Below, one piece after another: positions 22,585 to 29,275 of a stretch of 35,368 nucleotides of DNA. Each line of letters opens with the position of its first letter. Within the stretch, counting starts at the first letter, position 1. The notes below the pieces were generated by a model. It worked only from the letters and a program-made list of their open reading frames with translations. It was not told where the DNA came from and searched no databases. A program made the position numbers and the translations under genes. Source of the stretch: an uncultured Bacilli bacterium (GTDB lineage: Bacteria > Bacillota_I > Bacilli_A > RF39 > UBA660); NCBI GenBank assembly GCA_947627435.1, contig CANQWB010000012.1, positions 1 through 35,368 on the forward strand. Direction: 5' to 3'.

Positions 22585-23828
22585 AAAAATTATTGAAAGT
22601 ATTGGTAGTATTATGTATCATTTATTTTAGTATTATATGGATTCAAAGAAGATTGGTATCTAACCTTCATATTTCTTATATTATAAATACACAAAATGAA
22701 AAATTTGAAATTAATGAAATATATCATAAAAAGACAGATCAACAAGCACAGTATTGGTTACAGATTCAGGTGCATAATACGATATTTCCTATCCAAGTAT
22801 CTGCAAGTAAAGGGAAGAAAAAATTAGTCGAGGATGTCTATTATTTTGAAAATGAAGCATATACATGTATTTATCCCATTGGTAAAAATATGCCATCAGT
22901 CGATATTTTGTGTGCACAAGATCAAACGATTTATCCATATAGTAGTATTATTGGTATTGATAGTGAAGTAGATGCCTTTGCATCTTCGCTACAATATTAT
23001 GATGCAACTCAATTTGTAGATTATAAAAATCTTTTAAAAGTAGATCATAATATCTCTATTTATGATAGTTTTATAGAAAATCATATTATTGGTTTGGAAA
23101 ATTATAAGGGTTTATATGTATTGGATTCAACAGATTTGGTAAAGGAAAAGAAACTATTTACAAATGATATTTATCAAAAAAGTACTAAAATTTTTTATCA
23201 ACAGTATTATATTGTTGCCGATTATAATGAAAATTATGAATTTCATGAATTTTTTGTCATTAATATGCAGACATTAAAAGAAACAAAAATTATTTCTGAT
23301 ACACCGATATCTTTAAATTCATATATTCAAGGTATGGTAAAAGATTCTATCTATGTAATGGATCGTACCAATAAAAGACAATATCGTATTGATCTATCGA
23401 ATAAAACAGTTACGAAAATAGGGGAAATAGATTCAGGCGTACAAATATATAAGAATGGTGTCTGGTCAAAAATGACGATGTATGATGCATTAAAAGATGA
23501 TGTGTATTTTGTAAATACTGTATTGCCAAACGAGATTTCCGATACGTTATATGCTTTTTATCAACAAGTAGGTAACTATTATTACTTGTATCAAAAAAAT
23601 GAAAATGATTATACTGTATATCGTATACATGAACAAATGCCAAATATACGTTATTATATTACACGTGTAAGTGATATTCATCAGGTTAGTTATTTGGGAG
23701 ATTACTTTTATTGGAAAGAAAAAGATAGCATTTATTATTATCATGATTCTATTGGCAGTAGGGTTATTGTCAAAAATCCAGAGATGGAATTTAATTCAGA
23801 TTTACAATTTGGAATTTATACAAAATAA
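22581..23828 (+). CDS. Exported or membrane-anchored protein of unknown function
   Basis: A 415-aa protein with a signal anchor at 5-21 and an extracytoplasmic remainder rich in tyrosine, aspartate and isoleucine. It has short recurring blocks such as LNSYIQGMVKDSIYVMD and YHDSIGSRVIVK that suggest a beta-propeller-like fold, but I do not recognise a family. It overlaps the patatin gene (ATGA) and is followed by a terminator. Coupling to a cytosolic lipase is unusual and unexplained. Confidence 0.75.
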   Translation: MKKLLKVLVVLCIIYFSIIWIQRRLVSNLHISYIINTQNEKFEINEIYHKKTDQQAQYWLQIQVHNTIFPIQVSASKGKKKLVEDVYYFENEAYTCIYPIGKNMPSVDILCAQDQTIYPYSSIIGIDSEVDAFASSLQYYDATQFVDYKNLLKVDHNISIYDSFIENHIIGLENYKGLYVLDSTDLVKEKKLFTNDIYQKSTKIFYQQYYIVADYNENYEFHEFFVINMQTLKETKIISDTPISLNSYIQGMVKDSIYVMDRTNKRQYRIDLSNKTVTKIGEIDSGVQIYKNGVWSKMTMYDALKDDVYFVNTVLPNEISDTLYAFYQQVGNYYYLYQKNENDYTVYRIHEQMPNIRYYITRVSDIHQVSYLGDYFYWKEKDSIYYYHDSIGSRVIVKNPEMEFNSDLQFGIYTK

Positions 23829-23857
23829 AAGAAACAGTCGCCTATGTTTCTTTTTTT
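23828..23857 (+). terminator. Terminator after the patatin operon
   Basis: AAAGAAACA (23828-23836) with TGTTTCTTT (23845-23853), 8-base loop, T run. Confidence 0.85.
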
Positions 23858-23866
23858 CATATATTA
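23858..23866 (+). promoter_or_regulatory. CATA-type -10 of the LysM-only gene
   Basis: CATATATTA fits the sigma-K pattern CATAnnnTA and lies 6 bases upstream of GAGGTG. The overlapping TATAAT (23865-23870) would put the transcript start after the ribosome binding site, so it is the poorer candidate. No -35 is evident. Confidence 0.35.
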
Positions 23867-23881
23867 TAATGAGGTGATAAT

Positions 23882-24328
23882 GTGTATAAGGTATATCAAG
23901 TACAAAATGGGGATACCATAGAACGTGTAGCTCAATTATTTCATACAAGTCCAGAAACTCTTAGGAAGCTGAATGGAATGACTGGTAGTATGATGTTAAG
24001 ACCAGGTAGTTTTATTATTGTACCAACAGAAGAAGAAAATTTATTTGATACATATATTGTCCAAAAAGGTGACAATATGTATGCGATCGCAAGAAACTAT
24101 AATGTAGATTATGATATGTTATTGGAACTAAATGGTTTAGATCGTGATGATTATATTTATCCAGATCAAGAAATTTTGATTCCCAAAAAAGGAGTTAACA
24201 TGTATCGTGTCAAAGAGGGAGATACAGTTTCATCTGTCGTAGATAATTTGAACACCAATTATGAAGAACTGAGCAAACAAAATAAAAATTTATTTTTGAT
24301 GCCAGGACAAATTCTATTTTATCTATAA
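23882..24328 (+). CDS. Protein of three LysM domains, no signal peptide
   Basis: A 148-aa protein consisting almost only of three LysM domains at about 3-47 (VQNGDTIERVAQLF), 53-97 (VQKGDNMYAIARNY) and 102-148 (VKEGDTVSSVVDNL). The GTG start is fixed by AGGTGATAAT just upstream. Without export signals, a LysM protein must reach peptidoglycan from the mother-cell side during engulfment, as the coat morphogenetic protein SafA does; that is inference from family knowledge. A terminator separates it from the transglutaminase-like gene downstream. Confidence 0.85.
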   Translation: MYKVYQVQNGDTIERVAQLFHTSPETLRKLNGMTGSMMLRPGSFIIVPTEEENLFDTYIVQKGDNMYAIARNYNVDYDMLLELNGLDRDDYIYPDQEILIPKKGVNMYRVKEGDTVSSVVDNLNTNYEELSKQNKNLFLMPGQILFYL

Positions 24329-24337
24329 ATATCTGAT

Positions 24338-24365
24338 AAAGACGAGCCAAACTTGTCTTTTTTTT
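24338..24365 (+). terminator. Terminator after the LysM-only gene
   Basis: AAAGACGAG (24338-24346) with CTTGTCTTT (24352-24360), one G-T pair, CCAAA loop, T run. Confidence 0.85.
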
Positions 24366-24392
24366 GATATAATTTTAAATAGAGGTGAAAGA

Positions 24393-24953
24393 GTGAAATA
24401 TAGTGAAATTAGTACACCACAAGTATTATTAGAATATATGATACAAAATATGCAATATGGTTTTGTAGATGAAAATAACCAAATATATAGACCTGAAAGT
24501 GAAGAATTTCAAAATTATGTCAAGACAAAGTGGCATTTATCAAGCCCAGATCGTTTGTTACAAGTTGGATATGGTACTTGTTTTGATATGGTAGAATTAG
24601 AGCGAGATTGGTTTTCAAAGCATGGGTATCATTTTAAAACAATGTTCATTTGGTTTCAACTTCCATATAATAATACTTATTCGATGCATACCTATTTGTT
24701 ATATGAAGAAAATGAAAAATGGAATTATTTTGAGGTGTCTGATATGAGTCAGCGTGGCATTCATACTTTTGATACATTCAAGGATGCAATTGCATATCAA
24801 AAAGAAAAACATATAGAACAAAATTGTCAAAGAAATCCAGTCAGTGAAGATGAATTAAAATGTATTCATATTTACCAATATAAAGAACCGAAATACCAAT
24901 GTTCTTTCAACGAATTTATAGATCATATCGTGGAAGATGCGAAAGAAATTTAA
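24393..24953 (+). CDS. Transglutaminase-like superfamily protein
   Basis: A 186-aa cytosolic protein with a papain/transglutaminase-like core. The probable catalytic triad is C63 (GYGTCFDMVELE), H99 (SMHTYLLYEE) and E114 (NYFEVSDM). No signal peptide. The GTG start follows GAGGTGAAAGA. Such proteins act as proteases, peptide transferases or crosslinkers. In Bacillus the coat crosslinker Tgl is also a small cytosolic-type transglutaminase, and the gene here lies next to a LysM coat-like gene, but no direct evidence ties it to spores. Confidence 0.75.
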   Translation: MKYSEISTPQVLLEYMIQNMQYGFVDENNQIYRPESEEFQNYVKTKWHLSSPDRLLQVGYGTCFDMVELERDWFSKHGYHFKTMFIWFQLPYNNTYSMHTYLLYEENEKWNYFEVSDMSQRGIHTFDTFKDAIAYQKEKHIEQNCQRNPVSEDELKCIHIYQYKEPKYQCSFNEFIDHIVEDAKEI

Positions 24954-24985
24954 TGAATGAAGATTTTTTTGATAAAAATATATAG

Positions 24986-25006
24986 AGATGAAAAAACATC
25001 TTTTTT
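24986..25006 (+). terminator. Short terminator before the thioredoxin lipoprotein
   Basis: AGATG (24986-24990) with CATCT (24997-25001), A6 loop, T6. The stem is short, so efficiency is uncertain. Confidence 0.55.
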
Positions 25007-25054
25007 AATTTTTTAATTTATTATATAATAATTATAATATGAGGTGAAAAGAGT

Positions 25055-25501
25055 ATGAAACGAATATTCATATATGGAGTTTGTTTTATGATGATCTTAT
25101 GTTTAACAGCGTGCTCCACTACACAGAAAAAATCTTTAATTGAAATTGGATTTGAAGAATACCAAAAAAAAATCGAAAATCAAGAAGATTTTATTCTTTA
25201 TATTGGTTCTGCAACTTGTCAGCATTGTCAAAAATTTAGACCTATCTTAGAAGAAGTTGTTGCAGAATATGATTTGGAAGTTTTTTACTTAGATATGCAT
25301 ACATTATTAGAAGCGGATAAGAATATTACAGTAGATGCAGATAAACAAACAACATATGTATATAATACTTCTAAAACAGAAAGAACACCTACTGTTGTTT
25401 TTGCAGAAGATGGAAAAATTAAATTATTTCCTAGAATCGAAGGGGAAGTATCTAAATCTGTTTTAGTTAATAAATTGAAATCAGCAGGATATATTAAGTA
25501 G
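25055..25501 (+). CDS. Thioredoxin-fold lipoprotein with CQHC motif
   Basis: A 148-aa lipoprotein: signal peptide with lipobox LTAC ending at C20, then a thioredoxin domain. The redox motif CQHC is at 55-58 (IGSATCQHC) and the cis-Pro loop is ERTPTVVFAEDG. It would carry out thiol-disulfide exchange at the outer membrane face. Ribosome binding site GAGGTGAAAAG. The AAA+ gene follows after 8 bases, so both are on one transcript, joining an extracytoplasmic redox protein with a cytosolic ATPase. Confidence 0.85.
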   Translation: MKRIFIYGVCFMMILCLTACSTTQKKSLIEIGFEEYQKKIENQEDFILYIGSATCQHCQKFRPILEEVVAEYDLEVFYLDMHTLLEADKNITVDADKQTTYVYNTSKTERTPTVVFAEDGKIKLFPRIEGEVSKSVLVNKLKSAGYIK

Positions 25502-25509
25502 GTGAAATT

Positions 25510-26484
25510 ATGGAACAAAACGAATTCAATTTAGATCATTTTTCAGTCATGGAGCAATATGGTGAGGATTTAACAAGCAAAGTATATGTAACGAATCCTG
25601 CAATTGCACGTGAAGAAGAAATCAAACGACTTATGTTAGTTTTAATGACGCCTGAAAAATCTGCTTTATTAATTGGAAAGCCAGGAATTGGAAAAACAGC
25701 TATTGTAGAAGGGCTTGCATATCTCGTTCAAAATCATCAAGTACCAGATGTTCTTAAGAACTATCGTATCGTTAAAATCAGTTCTACTGCTCTTTTGGGT
25801 TCTGTACAAATACAAGGAAAGAGTGAACTGATGATTCAATTATTGGTAGATGAATTAAAAGCATGTGAAAAAACAATTTTATTTATAGATGAAATTCATA
25901 CTTTAATTGGTGGACGTGATGATGGACCTATGGATCTTGCCAATATTTTAAAACCTGGATTAGACCGTGGTGATATTAAAATGATAGGTGCTACTACTAC
26001 CAATGAATATGATACATATATCATTCGTGACCGTGCGTTTTTACGTCGTTTTGAGCGAATTGATGTTACAGAGCCAGATGAAAAAACGACGATTAAAATT
26101 TTATTAGAATCTTTACCTAAAATTGAACAGCAAACAGGAATACGTATGAAATATAATGCATATGTCAATGAACTTTTGATGGAGTCTATTGTTAGTGCTA
26201 CATCTGAATTCAAGCGTATTTATGGGTTATCTGCTATGTATCCAGATGTTGCCTTTTCAGTTTTGACAGGTGCTTTTTCACAAGCGTTATTGCAGAATAA
26301 AAAAGAAGTAGATTTATCAGATGTGTATCAAGCAATTTTGTTTAGTAAACGAATTTATCCAGACAGTATTGTAAAAGAATTGACTGCATTTCGTGATAAA
26401 TTTGCAAAATTGGCGGAACAAGAAGGCATTGTATTTCCGATTATAACGATTGATCAAATTCCAACGAATGATGAAATTTATTAA
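25510..26484 (+). CDS. Single-ring Clp-type AAA+ ATPase (D1 only)
   Basis: A 324-aa protein resembling only the first ATPase domain of ClpA/B/C. Walker A is GKPGIGKT (56-63), Walker B is ILFIDE (D127, E128), sensor 1 is IGATTTNEY (159-167), and the arginine finger region is RDRAFLRRFER (173-183). The Clp N-domain, middle domain, second ATPase ring and ClpP-docking loop are all missing. The pore loop that in Clp is KYRG here reads VQIQG (99-103), so the substrate-gripping tyrosine is absent. It may be a remodeller or adaptor rather than an unfoldase. The ribosome binding site is TAGGTGAAATT. Confidence 0.85.
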   Translation: MEQNEFNLDHFSVMEQYGEDLTSKVYVTNPAIAREEEIKRLMLVLMTPEKSALLIGKPGIGKTAIVEGLAYLVQNHQVPDVLKNYRIVKISSTALLGSVQIQGKSELMIQLLVDELKACEKTILFIDEIHTLIGGRDDGPMDLANILKPGLDRGDIKMIGATTTNEYDTYIIRDRAFLRRFERIDVTEPDEKTTIKILLESLPKIEQQTGIRMKYNAYVNELLMESIVSATSEFKRIYGLSAMYPDVAFSVLTGAFSQALLQNKKEVDLSDVYQAILFSKRIYPDSIVKELTAFRDKFAKLAEQEGIVFPIITIDQIPTNDEIY

Positions 26485-26503
26485 GTAATTGATGCATAAA
26501 AAA

Positions 26504-26532
26504 TTGTCAATCGCATATTCGTATGTTAAAAT
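26504..26532 (+). promoter_or_regulatory. Promoter of the CxxC-less thioredoxin-fold gene and trmL
   Basis: TTGTCA (26504-26509) and TAAAAT (26527-26532), spacer 17. Confidence 0.55.
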
Positions 26533-26555
26533 AACAATAGAATGGTGGTGTCTAT

Positions 26556-27065
26556 ATGCACACAAGAAATATTCCAACTCGTAATTATTTTATTTTAGCC
26601 ATAGTGGCAATTTTGACCTTTGTTTTATTATATGTTTTAGTATCATATTTTGAAAAAAGAAAAGAATATGAAAATAGTACACATGTAAGAATGAATTTTT
26701 TATCAGAACTCAAAGAAAGTGAATTATCTAATTACTTGTTAGATAATCCAGATACGATTATCTATATATCTGATAGTACGGATTCTAATTATGCGTCTTT
26801 TGAAAATGAGTTAAAAACACTTATTTTAAATGAAAATTTAGCCAAAAATATTGTATACATGGATGTGTATAAATTAAGTTCATCTTTTTTTCAAAATTGG
26901 AAACAAGGTATGTTTGCAAGTACTGTGACACTTCATCAATTTATCTATCCTAATGTATTTGTAGTTCGCGATCGCCAAGTCGTTTCAGTTTTATATACAA
27001 CAGATCAGGAACGAAAACCAAGAGATGTCATAGAGTATATTAAGAATGAGTTGGATAGTGAATGA
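26556..27065 (+). CDS. Membrane-anchored thioredoxin-fold protein lacking CxxC
   Basis: A 169-aa protein with a membrane helix at 11-31 and an outer thioredoxin-like domain. It aligns by eye with the lipoprotein at 25055: TIIYISDSTDSNYASFENEL stands where that has ILYIGSATCQHC, so the cysteines are replaced by serine and asparagine. The cis-Pro loop is kept (IYPNVFVVRDRQVV). It has no cysteine at all, so it cannot do redox chemistry and may bind or chaperone partners. Its stop overlaps the trmL start as ATGA. Confidence 0.75.
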   Translation: MHTRNIPTRNYFILAIVAILTFVLLYVLVSYFEKRKEYENSTHVRMNFLSELKESELSNYLLDNPDTIIYISDSTDSNYASFENELKTLILNENLAKNIVYMDVYKLSSSFFQNWKQGMFASTVTLHQFIYPNVFVVRDRQVVSVLYTTDQERKPRDVIEYIKNELDSE

Positions 27066-27568
27066 TTCATATTGTATTATTTGAACCAGAGATTCCACAA
27101 AACACAGGTAATATTATGCGTACATGTGCTGGAACTGGTGCGAAATTACATTTGATTGAACCTCTTGGATTTTCATTGGATGAAAAGTATTTGAAACGAT
27201 CAGCGGTAAATTATTTAAAATATTGTGATTATACAGTGTATCCAAATTTTGAGGATTTTCGATCTAAAAATAAAGGAACATATTATTATTTGACCCGTTA
27301 TGGGAAAAAACCACATACAAGTTTTAATTATTCTGATACCAATGAAAATATTTATCTTATTTTTGGAAAAGAAAGTACAGGAATTCCTAAAGAGATTTTA
27401 CAAGAAGATTTAGACCATTGTATGCGTATTCCTATGAATGCAAATATACGTGCACTTAATGTGTCTAATGCGGTTGCAATTATGTTATATGAAGTACTTC
27501 GTCAACAAAACTTTCCTAACTTGTTGTGTACAGAACCTTTTAAAGGAGAAAATTATTTAGAAGATTAA
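27062..27568 (+). CDS. trmL: tRNA (cytidine/uridine-34-2'-O)-methyltransferase TrmL
   Basis: A SPOUT-class methyltransferase of 168 aa that methylates the wobble ribose of tRNA-Leu isoacceptors. Family landmarks are the N-terminal VLFEPEIPQNTGNIMRTCAG, the knot motif LIFGKESTGIPKEIL, and IPMNANIRALNVSNAVAIMLYE near the C-terminus. Translation is coupled to the thioredoxin-fold gene by an ATGA overlap. Length and motifs are normal. Confidence 0.95.
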   Translation: MIHIVLFEPEIPQNTGNIMRTCAGTGAKLHLIEPLGFSLDEKYLKRSAVNYLKYCDYTVYPNFEDFRSKNKGTYYYLTRYGKKPHTSFNYSDTNENIYLIFGKESTGIPKEILQEDLDHCMRIPMNANIRALNVSNAVAIMLYEVLRQQNFPNLLCTEPFKGENYLED

Positions 27569-27575
27569 AAAAATA

Positions 27576-27604
27576 TTGTCAGATTACGTATTTGATGTTA
27601 TGAT
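27576..27604 (+). promoter_or_regulatory. Promoter of the acidic bitopic protein gene
   Basis: TTGTCA (27576-27581) and an extended -10 TGTTATGAT (TATGAT 27599-27604), spacer 17. Confidence 0.65.
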
Positions 27605-27631
27605 AATATAGAGAATAGGAGGATAAAAAGT

Positions 27632-28150
27632 ATGGAATATGTGGATTTTGTGATAGAAAATTATATATGGTTTATATTAGGCGGTGTAGTGATTTTAATG
27701 ACCGTAATTGGTTATTTTGCTGAAAAAACAGAGTTTGGAAAGACGACAAACAAAAAAGAAAAAAAAGAGCAGGCTGCTCCTATTACACAAACAGAATCAA
27801 TTCCAACAGAAGAAGTTTTATTGGATGACGAATTAGAATCTATGCCGAATGAAGTAGAGGAAGAACCAATGGCTAATTTAGATGCAATTGAAATTGCGGA
27901 GCCTAAGGTAGAAGAAGAATCAGACAGTGTACCTGTTGAGGAACCAAAGGAAGAATCAAATGATATTCATTATGAACAATTAAAGAAAGAAGAAGAGACG
28001 GATGAAATTCCAGAGGATTTGTACTCTGGATTAGATGGTACTCCTAATACATATAAAAACAATTCAAATAGTAGCGAAATTGATATGGATTTGCCTAATA
28101 TTGATTCCTTAAAAGATGATATGAATGACGATGATATTTGGAAATTCTAA
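27632..28150 (+). CDS. Bitopic membrane protein with long acidic tail
   Basis: A 172-aa protein with a short N-terminus, one membrane helix (about 11-29), a basic patch (TTNKKEKKEQ) and then over 120 residues of glutamate/aspartate-rich disordered sequence. It ends in a short hydrophobic-acidic motif, DDDIWKF. The positive patch after the helix predicts a cytoplasmic tail, a topology like that of EzrA or ZipA-type membrane tethers. No family recognised. Ribosome binding site AGGAGG. It stands alone before cdaA. Confidence 0.75.
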   Translation: MEYVDFVIENYIWFILGGVVILMTVIGYFAEKTEFGKTTNKKEKKEQAAPITQTESIPTEEVLLDDELESMPNEVEEEPMANLDAIEIAEPKVEEESDSVPVEEPKEESNDIHYEQLKKEEETDEIPEDLYSGLDGTPNTYKNNSNSSEIDMDLPNIDSLKDDMNDDDIWKF

Positions 28151-28196
28151 ATTACAAAACTATAAAAATCAATCATAAGATAGTTTGTGTTTTAAC

Positions 28197-28218
28197 AAAG
28201 GGGGTCTCCCCTTTTTTT
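28197..28218 (+). terminator. Strong terminator after the acidic protein gene
   Basis: AAAGGGG (28197-28203), GTCT loop, CCCCTTT (28208-28214), T run. Confidence 0.9.
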
Positions 28219-28219
28219 A

Positions 28220-28360
28220 TTGAAGTGAATCGAGAATAAATATAAAAAAGGATTTCCATTGATAGAATGATTCATGGTAATGGGGATATAGGAAAGAAAG
28301 CAGCAATATCTTATGCATATAAATAAGTATTGTGTGACAGAAGTAGTCTTTCTGTTTTTT
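28220..28360 (+). other. Candidate small transcript / 19-codon ORF with its own terminator
   Basis: Between two terminators lies a possible unit: TTGAAG (28220-28225) and TATAAA (28241-28246) as a weak promoter (15-base spacer), AAGGA (28248-28252), a 19-codon reading frame 28267-28326 starting ATGATTCATGGT, and a terminator at 28337-28360. GATAT (28284-28288) and ATATC (28305-28309) flank a purine-rich loop. The peptide is basic at its end (IGKKAAISYAYK). It may be a small RNA, a small protein or a gene remnant. Confidence 0.35.
28337..28360 (+). terminator. Terminator in the cdaA upstream region
   Basis: ACAGAA (28337-28342) with TTCTGT (28350-28355), 7-base loop, T run. No annotated gene ends here, which is why a small transcript is suspected. 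It could also attenuate read-through toward cdaA. Confidence 0.65.
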
Positions 28361-28380
28361 CATGAATTGGAAGAGAGTTA

Positions 28381-28409
28381 TTTTCAAAATCTCATAACTG
28401 TGATATAAT
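28381..28409 (+). promoter_or_regulatory. Promoter of cdaA-cdaR
   Basis: TTTTCA (28381-28386) and extended -10 TGATATAAT (TATAAT 28404-28409), spacer 17. The leader to ATG 28436 is about 20 bases. No c-di-AMP riboswitch was seen. Confidence 0.6.
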
Positions 28410-28435
28410 TGAAAAGTAAATAATGGAGGTAGAAT

Positions 28436-29275
28436 ATGACTTTTGATAATATAATGACTTTTATTACAAAATTAATTGATGTAATATTAGTTTGGTTGGC
28501 ATTATACTACATTTTAAAAAATATTAGAAAAAATGTAAAAATGGTCCTACTATTTAAGGGAATATTAATTATTGTAGTGATTAAGTTAATTAGCGATTTG
28601 TTAGATTTAGTTACAATTGGTTATTTACTTGATTATGTAATTACGTGGGGACCACTTGCTTTGATTGTAATTTTTCAACCAGAAATTCGTAATGTCTTAG
28701 AACAATTAGGAAGAAGTCAATTGTTAGGGCGACATAAAGTACTAACAGTTGATGAACGTGAAAAAATGGTTTATGAAATTACAGGGGCAATGGAGGCTTT
28801 AAAAAAAGACCGTATTGGTGCTTTAATTATCATTGAAAGAGATAATAGTTTGAACGAATATATTCAAAAATCAAAGAAAATTTATGCTGATATTTCTGCT
28901 GATTTATTGGTATCTATTTTCTTCCCAAACAACCCATTACACGATGGTGGTGTTATCATTCAAGGAGATAAAATTACAAGTGCAGGGGCTGTATTTCCAA
29001 CAAGCGATAATTTAAAAATTAGTAAGCGTTTAGGAACACGTCACCGCGCTGCATTAGGAATTTCTGAAACAGGAGATTGTATCGCATTAGTTGTTTCAGA
29101 GGAGACAGGAAGACTTTCGATTGCGATGAATGGGGAATTAAACTATAACTTAACTATTGATGACGTAAAAATGATTTTGTTAGAAGAATTAAGACCTAAA
29201 AAATCATTGTTATTAGATGAAGAGGAATATGAAGAGGAGGCAGAGAATAGTGAAGAAACTCCTTCGGACAATTAG
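28436..29275 (+). CDS. cdaA: Diadenylate cyclase CdaA
   Basis: Makes the second messenger c-di-AMP from two ATP. It has 279 aa, with three membrane segments in the first 80 residues and a DisA_N catalytic domain at about 100-255. Active-site motifs are DGG (170-172, in PLHDGGVIIQG) and RHR (202-204, in GTRHRAALGISE). The C-terminal tail is acidic (LLLDEEEYEEEAENSEE) and longer than usual. It overlaps cdaR by 26 bases. c-di-AMP controls potassium and osmolyte balance and wall integrity in Firmicutes. Confidence 0.95.
   Translation: MTFDNIMTFITKLIDVILVWLALYYILKNIRKNVKMVLLFKGILIIVVIKLISDLLDLVTIGYLLDYVITWGPLALIVIFQPEIRNVLEQLGRSQLLGRHKVLTVDEREKMVYEITGAMEALKKDRIGALIIIERDNSLNEYIQKSKKIYADISADLLVSIFFPNNPLHDGGVIIQGDKITSAGAVFPTSDNLKISKRLGTRHRAALGISETGDCIALVVSEETGRLSIAMNGELNYNLTIDDVKMILLEELRPKKSLLLDEEEYEEEAENSEETPSDN

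Noticed and set aside
28219-28360. Signal recognition particle RNA or c-di-AMP riboswitch upstream of cdaA
   Set aside because: The stretch has GGAAAGAAAGCAGC, which recalls the SRP RNA tip, but the bases flanking GGAA do not pair; none of the conserved ydaO riboswitch blocks are present.
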